From Vibrio nigripulchritudo ATCC 27043 (lineage in GTDB: Bacteria; Pseudomonadota; Gammaproteobacteria; Enterobacterales; Vibrionaceae), in the NCBI RefSeq assembly GCF_000222685.1, contig NZ_AFWJ01000079.1, positions 1 to 64,000 of the forward strand: a DNA stretch of 64,000 nucleotides. The letters run 5' to 3'. Position 1 is the stretch's first letter; each line of letters opens with the position of its first letter. The notes beneath the pieces were generated by a model. The model saw only the letters and a program-made list of their open reading frames with translations. It did not search any database and was not told where the DNA came from. Both the position numbers and the translations under genes were made by a program. This document shows, piece by piece, positions 45,324 through 53,770 of the stretch.

Positions 45324-46756
45324 CTAAAATTTGAAATCTTGAAATACTTGATCAGCGATCACTTGAGGAGGTTTTTGATAGCCTTCTACAGGCTTTAAGC
45401 TTCGTCCAAAAATCAATCGTTCTAACGGGCTAGAGAGATGCACGTTATCTGTAGGTAAAGTAAGTGGAGTATTGGTAGGTTCGACTAGATACGCGCTGGC
45501 AATGATGACTAGTTCAGTCTCATTGTTTTTAAACTGCGAAGACTCAAATAGCCTTCCAATTATCGGTATTTCATTTAACCAAGGCAGATTTTGTAATTCG
45601 TCCTCGGTTTTTCTGCGGATTAAGCCTGCCAGTGCAAAGCTTTGACCCGAAGCAAGCTCGACAGAGGTTTCTGCTCGGCGAATATCAAAACCTTTTTGCT
45701 CAAATTGCCCGTCTGACACACTATTCGTGCTCGATACATCACTGATTTCCGTTTTCACTTTTAACCCGATACGGTTACCAGACAGGATTGTCGGTGTCAC
45801 AGCAAGTAAAACACCAAACTGTTTGTACTCAACGGTCGGAGCTTCGGTTGCTGAACCACCTACAATCTGCGGCACTTCACCACCCGCAAGAAACGAGGCT
45901 GTTTCGCCTGACGTAGCCGTCAGGTTTGGTTCTGCCAACACGCTGATCATGTCTTCCTGTGCAAGAATATCGATCATCCCAATCACATCACCATTTGAGC
46001 TGGACAAATTTGAAACTATTGAATTGGGTTTGAAAGCAACTTTCTCGGCAACGCTACTTAATCCGCTGTACATGTAGTTCCAGTTAAAGCCAAAATTCTC
46101 CTGGACCGTTTTACTCACTTCTGCAATTCGAATACGAATATTGACCTGTGTAGGAGAGTTGATTTTTAGATGGTTTATTACAGTGCCGTATTTGATTGCA
46201 GCCATACCTGCACCAACAGATTTATCTGAAGCATTGCTAGCGAGTACCCCATTTCTCAATTCTACTGGAATCGCTTGCTTTATTAGCTCATCAGTGAGTG
46301 CTAAAGCTCGAGCAGCGGTATCTGCATCGGGCACTGTTCCGGTTAGCATAACTCCCATACCATATGGGCGGATATCAATGCTTGAGTTTGGAAACTCACG
46401 CTTTAGTGCTGGTCTTAGCTTAGAAATATTAAACCCAACATTAATATTTGTTGAATAGATTTGTTTCCCATTTTTATCTAATACAAATAAGCTAGTAGAA
46501 CCGGGCATTCGACCGAAAAGAATTAATGAGTTTGCACTTGGCGCCTGAAAACTAGCAATTTCCGGGTCTGCAACAAAAATAGTATGAGCTTGATTCTTGA
46601 TGCTAAGAACTTTTGCTTCACCGATGTATAAATTAACATTTCTTTCAGCTGACTCAACTTTGGCAGCATAAGAATTTGAAGCAAAAAAATCGAAAAAAAT
46701 AATAAAACAAATACCCTGAAGTAATCTCTTAGGATATTTTTAATAAGGTAATTCAT
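45324..46756 (-). CDS. rcpA: RcpA/CpaC secretin of the Tad pilus, with an apparent frameshift near the signal peptide
   Basis: The outer-membrane secretin through which the Flp pilus passes. The in-frame ATG at 46508 gives only 394 residues and lacks the N-terminus. Upstream in the same frame a typical CpaC start continues (YAAKVESAERNVNLYIGEAK ... VADPEIASFQ), but this frame has no start codon before a TAA at 46742-46740. A second frame offers ATG 46756 with TTAGG as SD and the signal peptide MNYLIKNILRDYFRVFVLLF. The frames meet in a poly-T stretch (two T7 runs, 46683-46689 and 46693-46699), one base short of being in frame. The secretin core is intact: NLTATSGETASFLAGGEVP, GLIRRKTEDELQNLPWL and IPIIGRLFESSQFKNNETEL. 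Total expected ~477 residues. Confidence 0.85.
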
Positions 46757-46807
46757 CTGTTATACCTAAAATAATACATAGTTATGATGACTTATTAATC
46801 TTTAAAA

Positions 46808-47695
46808 TTAGTCAGCAATATGCTCAGGAGCCGAATCTAAAACGCTAGTATTTCTACGCTTAATTCCGTGCATTAGTATAAGGTCAGGAGAGTCAATTGG
46901 AGTGTCCAGACCGCTTGCCACATCTCCCGCGAGTGTTTCACCACCAGAGACTTCGCTTGTGACTTCTTCAAATGCGCTTCGCACACTCAAAGAAAGTCTT
47001 CCCAATCTTCTTGCTACGGTAAGGATCTCCGCCTGCTTTGCTGACGTTTCCAAGGTCGCCGTACCATAGTCTTCTTCACTTGGTTTAAACTGGGTTAGAT
47101 TTTCAGTGCTTTGATTGATCGCCAGAACTCTCACACCGCCTAAAATGGTTTTAGACATCAGGCTAGAAAGCTCTCGACCAGTAAGCCCTTCCCCCTCGAT
47201 GTTTGTTGTCAGGATCACATCAACAACGTTACCCGGCTTAATCAATCCAGAGTTTCCGGTCACCGGATCAATAGGAACACTTACGGCACGCATACCTGGT
47301 GTAAGTACTGATGCCAGGTACTGACTGTCTCCGGGCTTAATGACACTGGCTTTTAGAATGGGTTGCCCGGCTTGGATACTTTTTCGTACAACGAAATTAT
47401 CTAAGTCGTTCTCGCTTGCAATTTTTTTCAAGTAATACTTATCTAGTTCTGTTGACTTTATTCCACTTTCAATTGGCACCCATATCAAATCTTCTCCTTC
47501 AATTAGAGTACCCGTAGGCAGATCTATACTTGTAGATAATACATGTACAGTTTTTACTTTTATTTTATTATCTACGGATTTGTTTGTAGGATGCAGTAAC
47601 GGCTTTTCAGATGAATTTTTATTGACCCAATAAAAATACCCACCACTCATCATACCAATGGTAATTAATACATATAAAACTAGCCTAATAGGCAT
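46808..47695 (-). CDS. rcpC: RcpC/CpaB Flp pilus assembly protein
   Basis: 295 residues. An N-terminal membrane helix (RLVLYVLITIGMMSGGYFYW) is followed by a SAF-type domain (SIDLPTGTLIEGEDLIWVPI and FVVRKSIQAGQPILKASVI). The conserved CpaB block LTPGMRAVSVPIDPVTGNSG with IKPGNVVDVILT is present. ATG 47695 is preferred over TTG 47704; the SD is weak in both cases. It follows flp and precedes the secretin. Confidence 0.9.
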   Translation of the reverse strand: MPIRLVLYVLITIGMMSGGYFYWVNKNSSEKPLLHPTNKSVDNKIKVKTVHVLSTSIDLPTGTLIEGEDLIWVPIESGIKSTELDKYYLKKIASENDLDNFVVRKSIQAGQPILKASVIKPGDSQYLASVLTPGMRAVSVPIDPVTGNSGLIKPGNVVDVILTTNIEGEGLTGRELSSLMSKTILGGVRVLAINQSTENLTQFKPSEEDYGTATLETSAKQAEILTVARRLGRLSLSVRSAFEEVTSEVSGGETLAGDVASGLDTPIDSPDLILMHGIKRRNTSVLDSAPEHIAD

Positions 47696-47791
47696 AAAAT
47701 CCAACCAATTTTATTTAACAAATAAAATAGGTTTCAGAAAATACTGAAACCCATACTAATAAAACAAGTTTGATAGGTAATTTAGGATAAA

Positions 47792-48007
47792 TTAATTACC
47801 CTCAGCACCACCACTTGAATTACCATCAATCGATTCTGTAACTTTACCGAATGCACTTTCTAACGCATCAGTAAAAGCGCCATCTTCACCAAGAATAACA
47901 CTTACTACAAGAGCAAGACCTGCAGCCAGTACACCATACTCGATAGTGGTTACTCCACGAACATCAAGCCATAAAACAATTAACTTTCTGTAAAGCTCAC
48001 ACAGCAT
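47792..48007 (-). CDS. flp: Flp-type major pilin
   Basis: 71 residues. The processing site lies in LDVRG-VTTIEYGVLAAGLA: cleavage after Gly, Glu at +5 followed by Tyr, then a hydrophobic helix, all diagnostic of Flp pilins. The tail is acidic and glycine-rich (SIDGNSSGGAEGN). SD AAAGG lies 8 nt before ATG. It is the first gene of the Tad locus. An AT-rich divergent promoter region (48008-48251) separates it from the RCC1 lipoprotein gene; no exact promoter is called there. Confidence 0.93.
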   Translation of the reverse strand: MLCELYRKLIVLWLDVRGVTTIEYGVLAAGLALVVSVILGEDGAFTDALESAFGKVTESIDGNSSGGAEGN

Positions 48008-48251
48008 TCTATAAACCTTTTAAAATTTTTATTGCATTTGATAATAGTTATCATTTAGCATTCGTCGCCAGAAATTATTTACAAGTTTAATATTTTGGTC
48101 AAGACATATTTGACAAAACATAATTCTGTAAAGTTTACGAAATGAAGTACCGGACACTTCAATACATACTTAAAGCATCACTATTATCTTTATTAAAAAT
48201 AATTTCTAATTATATAAAAACATTACATTTTTCTAAGTTTGGAGCTTATCA

Positions 48252-51200
48252 ATGAGTCTTAAAAAAGACGCTGCTTTCAGCCGCTATAATTTCTGCTTTG
48301 GCGGGATGTGGAGGAGGAGGATCTTCATCAGATGGAGCCGTTTCCCCAGGAAATGGATTGAACAATAATAAACCTACAATTCCGGACACTGGTGAAAATC
48401 AAAATAAACCTTTAATTGGCAAGTTCACTGACTCAGCGGTCTCAAACATTGCATACGTTGTTCATGACCAGAATGACAAGCAATTGATTGAAGGGCTAAC
48501 AAACGAGAAAGGTGAATTTGAGTATTTCCCTACAAGTACCATCACATTCAAAGTTGGTAGTATAACTCTTGGGACAACTGCTGCTAAAAGTGACGTTACA
48601 CCAGTTGATCTACCAAGCCCTATTAAGATTGCACAGCTTCTTCAATCCATCGATCAGGATGGCAACCCTGACATTGATGGAATTCAGATTCCTGACTCAC
48701 TTCATGGGATCGAAAACAATGACGTAATCAAACAGTTAAAAGATTTAGATGAACTTAGTGATGCAGATTTTGAAACTAATCTGCAAAGTGTTCTAGATAG
48801 ACTCAATGAAACAGCTGACGGCGTAACCTACACATTTGTCTCGGTTGATCAAGCTAAGCAACACCTAGAGAAAAACCCTGTTATCGTTGAGGAAGGTGGT
48901 TTTCAAAATATGATGCAAAAGCGTCTGATTGAGTCACTTGAACAGCTGTCTGAAGGTGCTTTTATCCGAGCACTATCTGAGGTCGAAGGCATTGAGAACC
49001 TTTTAATTGATAAGCCATATCCATACCGGTTCGCTTTCACCACAAAAGATGGTGAAATTGATATTGCTGAAACCAACCGAAAATATTGCTTATCAACCAG
49101 TTCGAAGAGCAGGCTCTGGATTTTGCGACACTCAGAACACCTGAAGGTCAACAGGAATTTTACGACACCCTAGCGTCACTTACTGGTTTAGACTCGTCTC
49201 TCTTTGTAAAACGAACCTACTTTTACATTAAGTATGACTTTGATTTTGACACTTACAAACGTACTGTAGATATTTCAAAAACTCTATACCGAGCCAGAGC
49301 CATGGCAAAAGTCGAGTCTACATTAACAACGGATAACAAATATACCCACGAAAACATTGCCTTAGACTCAGAACACGCTGAATACTCGGTTGAGAATATC
49401 TTAAATCTATATGTTGAAAACAGAGTAGCTGCGCAAGACTACATGCTTACCAACGTTTTAAATCTTGAGAATCCATCAATCAGTGCAATGCAATCCGTTG
49501 TAGATTCAACGAATACGCTGGCTTCTTATGCTAGAAGCTACGTTAAATGGCCACTACAAAGCCGGTTCCCGGACTCTGTCGTGTTAGATACAGCCCCTAC
49601 AAGCCAAGAGCTACAAGAGCTCGTGTTAAACGCTGGTTTCGTGCTTCCTAAAAATGTGCAAAATAACAACACAGTTGATCACAAACCAGATTTGATTTTG
49701 GATGCCAATGACAACATGCTAGATATACATGCCACTCAACGAAGCATCAATAATTTAACTGTTGCAGGTGCTGCATCTGTGAGTGTGCAAAGTAATAAGC
49801 TCAATGGTCATAAAAACCGACACGCAATCATAAAGAATGATGGAAGCGTTTTAAGTTGGCGTATTGATGGAAAATTGAAACGATGGCCCGAAAGTGGCGT
49901 TGTACAGAATCCAATAATCAAGTCATTTAACGCTGACAATCAAGACAATCCTGTTACGCAAGTATTTGTCAACTCATCTTACTTCGCTGCAATAAGAAAA
50001 GATGGGTCTGTAATCACTTGGGATACTCGCTTAGAAGATCAAGTTGTTAAGACATATCAAGAGCTTGATGGCACAACAAAAGCCCTCGACATTGCTGCAA
50101 CTGCTAACGCATTTGCTGTTTTGAGAGAGAATGGCTCTATCGTGGTAATTGGGCAGGGTAACGCCACGGACCTTACAGAAGTCAGAGAAGACTTAATGCT
50201 TTCTGACGGTCAAAGATTTGTGTCAATTTCATCTACCAAAGATTCTTTTGCGGCACTTAGAAACGACGGCGTAATCGTCAGTTGGGGGAACATAAGTGCA
50301 GAAGATCTACGTAAACTCAAGCTTGAGTTCCCTGGTGAGGATCCGCAACGTCCTCAAGACAGTGCAAACCAGGCAGCACTGCAAATAGTATCTAACCAAG
50401 GTGCATTTGCCGCTATCAAAAAAGACCGTTCAGTATTCACATGGGGTTCGGTTGGCTTTGGTGCTGATTCGAGAAAAGTTGAGCAAGATCTAAATGGGTC
50501 TTCAGATATTGTTCGCTTAGTCGCAAGCCAAGGGGCTTTTGCAGCTCTTCGCAAAGATGGAAAAGTAGTTGCGTGGGGAAGTAAAACCCAAGGCGGCGTA
50601 CTTCAGGCATCTGTAGCAGACTATCCTGACTGGCTATACGAAGACAAAGAGAACAACATTTTCGCAAGCTGGTTGTACACGGACTATGGCGATGGAAATG
50701 GGGGGATCGACTTCGATAAGGTACATAGCGAACTGATATACATCGGTGCAACTATGCCAGAAGAGCCTGCTGAACTTGAAACAGGAGTGGTTGCGCTATA
50801 TGCAAACGATGACGGGTTTACCGCGCTAAAGGAAAATGGCAAGCATCAGACTTGGGGCTATGAGGCTGAACTTACAACAGAGCAAAAGCAGTTGATTGCG
50901 GCTTCTGATATTACTCGTGTATGGGCAGAAGAGAAGATATATGTAGCAGAAAAATCTGATGGTTCTCTTGTTACGTGGGGTCGCTCATTCTCTCCTGAAA
51001 GAGAAGAGATACCATTCCCATCAGAGAAACTGGATGGCACGGTAAAAGTTAAAAACGTGAAGATTGCATTGGGTTCTGTGGCAGTTCTTATGGAGGATGG
51101 ATCCATTATTCAATGGGGAACCATAGGTTTTGAAATCACACCTAACTACCAAGTAGGAAACACACCGACACCTAGGATCCAATTAGACAACGCAAGATTT

Positions 51201-51605
51201 GATGGTAGTAACCCGATTGTAGAGTTATCAGCTACTGAAAATTCATTTATCGCTCTACATGAAGATGGCTCTGTAACTACCTGGGGAAGAAGTTGGGAAG
51301 GCGGTAATTCTGAATTCCTACGACGTGAATTAGGCGCTCAAAATACAAATGTCGCATACCCAATCACAGATGCAGATAATGATGGTCTAGATAGTCTGGA
51401 AGAACGAGCATTGGGCACTTCTCCTAATGTTCGCGACAGTGACAATGATGGTGTTCCTGATGGTATTGAAGTGAATTCAATGGGTACTCAACCACTGAAT
51501 GATTACAGTAAACCATTTGAATCAGTCAATGGTGTATTACAACCTTTGCCAGAAGACAGACTGATGATTAACTCTCAGACAGGGGCTCCGGCAAGCTGGA
51601 ATTAA
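48252..51605 (+). pseudogene. Large RCC1-repeat lipoprotein gene, broken by two one-base frameshifts as given
   Basis: ATG 48252 with GGAG 7 nt ahead reads MSLKK; after the A6 run (48261-48266) the frame is lost. With one A fewer it would continue TLLSAAIISALAGCGGGG, a lipoprotein signal with lipobox LAGC. That frame runs to 49173. The second shift is at an A4 run (49080-49083): one extra A would join ...ETNRK to ILLINQFEEQALDF, and the new frame (open from TTG 49086) runs to 51605. The joined protein would be ~1,117 residues. The C-terminal part has at least nine RCC1-like repeats with the core L/I-R-x-D-G-x-V-x-x-W-G (e.g. FAALRNDGVIVSWGN, ALHEDGSVTTWGR), ending in calcium-binding thrombospondin-3-like units (TDADNDGLDSLEE, DSDNDGVPDGIE). 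Function unknown; it is divergent from the pilus locus. Confidence 0.75.
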
Positions 51606-51623
51606 TATAACTGTTTGATAGAT

Positions 51624-51655
51624 AAAGGTGGCTAAATACAGCCACCTTTTTTGTT
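51624..51655 (+). terminator. Terminator of the RCC1 lipoprotein gene
   Basis: AAAGGTGGCT (51624-51633) / AGCCACCTTT (51640-51649), 10 bp, followed by TTTTG. It is 18 nt after the stop. Confidence 0.88.
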
Positions 51656-51673
51656 TAAAAAAACAAAAAAATG

Positions 51674-51702
51674 TTGTATGGCGCACACATTTTAGGCATT
51701 AT
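51674..51702 (+). promoter_or_regulatory. Possible promoter of the 33-residue gene
   Basis: TTGTAT (51674-51679), 17-bp spacer, CATTAT (51697-51702). It ends 40 nt before the small ORF and after the upstream terminator. Moderate match only. Confidence 0.35.
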
Positions 51703-51741
51703 TTCGCCGATTTTACTTTAAACTGAAATTGAGTTACAAAA

Positions 51742-51843
51742 ATGTTATCAAAATTACGTTTTGCAGCAGGTTTCTTGCTGATGATGGCAGTAATGTTTGG
51801 AATCACATTATCTAATGCCCTGTTTTGGGCTGGCGCGCTATAA
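51742..51843 (+). CDS. 33-residue single-pass membrane protein, unrecognised
   Basis: ATG 51742 opens a 33-codon frame: MLSKLRFAAGFLLMMAVMFG continues ITLSNALFWAGAL and stops at TAA 51841-51843. Two positive charges at the N-terminus are followed by about 25 hydrophobic residues. It is framed by its own candidate promoter and by a terminator 28 nt after the stop, so it looks like an independent transcription unit. No strong SD is seen (TTGAG about 8 nt upstream). No family recognised. Confidence 0.5.
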   Translation: MLSKLRFAAGFLLMMAVMFGITLSNALFWAGAL

Positions 51844-51871
51844 GCCGCACTGCAAAATCAACGGAATTGAG

Positions 51872-51898
51872 AAAGCCACCCGAAATGGGTGGCTTTTG
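51872..51898. terminator. Terminator between the small ORF and the convergent HAD gene
   Basis: AAAGCCACCC (51872-51881) / GGGTGGCTTT (51887-51896), loop GAAAT, followed by TTGCG on the plus strand. It may serve both convergent genes. Confidence 0.8.
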
Positions 51899-51929
51899 CG
51901 TATATAGGGCAACTTATACTCAAGTTACC

Positions 51930-52529
51930 TCAAAGCTTAGGACAAAATTCAAACCCGCCCTCAACCACCATGATGCAATCCATTCCTGCCGCGTGCGCAG
52001 CTTGCTTTCCCAATAGGGTATCTTCAAAAACCACACAGTTTTCAGCAGGAACACCTAGCTTTTCAGCGGCAAGCAAAAACGTATCAGGGTTAGGTTTATG
52101 GTTGTCTACATCCGAAGCAGTCACTACAGCGTCAAAGTAGCGAATAACATCCTTTGCTTTGAGCATTCTGTCTGCATTTTGCCTTACGCTCCCCGTACCA
52201 ATCGCCATTTTCTTATTGCCAAAGTGCTTTTGTACTAAAGCGAATGTCTGTGGGATAAGGTCTCCAAAATCTTCCATTGCCTCAAAGTGCGCCATCTTTG
52301 AAGAAGACACTGCAACTGGATCAAGAGACAGATCGTAGCGCTTGTTGACTTCTAACGTAATCTTAGCTGATGGCATCCCCCCCATTGAACCTATCCACTC
52401 CCGATCAAACGGAACAGAAAAGTCTTCAGCCGCTTTTTCCCAGGCATCAAGATGCGCAGGCATAGAATCAATAAGCGTACCATCCATATCGAAAATCAGA
52501 CCCTGGTACTGGTCTAGGTCAAACGCCAT
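51930..52529 (-). CDS. HAD-family phosphatase, beta-phosphoglucomutase/YqaB type
   Basis: 199 residues. Motif I is LIFDMDGTLIDSMPAHLDAW, motif II IGTGSVRQNA (an unusual variant of the T/S site), motif III K in DNHKPNPDTF, and motif IV VFEDTLLGKQAA. E. coli YqaB dephosphorylates fructose-1-phosphate and similar esters; such activity is likely but not proven. ATG 52529 has GGAGTAACGA. Confidence 0.85.
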   Translation of the reverse strand: MAFDLDQYQGLIFDMDGTLIDSMPAHLDAWEKAAEDFSVPFDREWIGSMGGMPSAKITLEVNKRYDLSLDPVAVSSSKMAHFEAMEDFGDLIPQTFALVQKHFGNKKMAIGTGSVRQNADRMLKAKDVIRYFDAVVTASDVDNHKPNPDTFLLAAEKLGVPAENCVVFEDTLLGKQAAHAAGMDCIMVVEGGFEFCPKL

Positions 52530-52747
52530 TCGTTACTCCAAAATTACATCTTTATTAATTACTCCGGGTAATCATAACCCCTGAACTCATGAAGACACAC
52601 TAAAAACGGATAAAATTTCCATGAACTTTACCTATATACCTGCCAATGAAAAAAGAGGAACAGGCAAAGGTAATTAAGACCTGAGCCAAGTTGAAAATAC
52701 CCAGACACCGACCATACTCAAAGTATAGCGTCAAGGTAAGTTGGGCA

Positions 52748-53770
52748 ATGATACAAATAACAAAAATGTGGTGGGCATGTTTAGCCATATCACTCTTATT
52801 CGCTGGCTACTTCTTTTTTCAAGGGTCTAAATGGTCCGGAGAGCCTTTGCGCCTTCCAGAAAAGAAAGCGTACAGTACTGACGTTGTCAAACCGATCCCT
52901 TCCTCCCGAATCGATAACCAAGAGAAAGTTTTATTGGGCTTTACTCTTTTTAACGATCCAAATTTTTCATCAAATCAGCAAGTCAGTTGTGCCAGTTGTC
53001 ATCACCTTGAAACCAACGGAGCAGAAAAACTCAGAGTCTCTCATGGCGTCAACGGTTTTGGCTTAAGAAACTCCCCCACCGTTTTCAATGTAAGCTTGAA
53101 CACACGTTTTTTCTGGGATGGTCGTGCATCCAGTTTAGAGCACCAAATTGACGGACCTATTCATAATCCCCTTGAAATGAACACTAACTGGGCGACTGTT
53201 GTTGAAGAAGTAAAACGTTCCAAGGATTACAAAGCACTCTTTTCCTCAACCTATGATGGTGAAATCACTGAACAGACAATTAAGGATGCGCTGGTCATCT
53301 TTATGAGTTCTCTGAACACACCGGATGCGCCTTTCGATAAATTCCTGATGGGTGACGACTCTGCCCTATCAGCGGCTGCAAAACGAGGCTGGTTCAATTT
53401 TCAAAAACTGGGATGCATTGCCTGTCATCAAGGACAAAATCTTGGCGGAAACCTGTTCCAGAGATTTGGGAACTTGCAAAGTATATTGCCTGACGAACAG
53501 GTCACAGATCTCGGTCGATATAATCTGACAGGTAACAATGAAGATAAATACGTTTTCCGAGTCCCGGGGCTGCGCAACGTAGCAACCACTCCCCCTTACT
53601 TTCACGATGGTCATGCAGCAACATTGGAAGAAGCCATCGCGATAATGGCCCGAGTCCAACTGGGAATGGAATTGGATGCAGTGACCACATTGGAGCTAAG
53701 TGCCTTTTTGAATAGCCTGACCGCTCCTAAGCCCCCAATACTCAGGGAATTGATGAATGAAAATCAGTAA
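52748..53770 (+). CDS. Di-haem cytochrome c peroxidase family protein
   Basis: 340 residues. An N-terminal membrane anchor or signal (MWWACLAISLLFAGYFFFQ) is followed by a periplasmic CcpA/MauG-type protein with two haem c sites, CASCHH and CIACHQ. LGFTLFNDPNFSSNQQVSC and FRVPGLRNVATTPPYFHDG are family features. ATG 52748 is chosen; the frame is open to 52691 and ATG 52766 is also possible. The last 14 nt overlap the sensor kinase gene, pointing to joint expression. It probably reduces H2O2 or oxidises a partner in the periplasm. Confidence 0.85.
   Translation: MIQITKMWWACLAISLLFAGYFFFQGSKWSGEPLRLPEKKAYSTDVVKPIPSSRIDNQEKVLLGFTLFNDPNFSSNQQVSCASCHHLETNGAEKLRVSHGVNGFGLRNSPTVFNVSLNTRFFWDGRASSLEHQIDGPIHNPLEMNTNWATVVEEVKRSKDYKALFSSTYDGEITEQTIKDALVIFMSSLNTPDAPFDKFLMGDDSALSAAAKRGWFNFQKLGCIACHQGQNLGGNLFQRFGNLQSILPDEQVTDLGRYNLTGNNEDKYVFRVPGLRNVATTPPYFHDGHAATLEEAIAIMARVQLGMELDAVTTLELSAFLNSLTAPKPPILRELMNENQ

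Noticed and set aside
48298-49173. Separate 291-residue lipoprotein gene
   Set aside because: Its C-terminal ~30 residues look like out-of-frame translation, and the next frame continues the protein, so it is treated as part of one broken gene.
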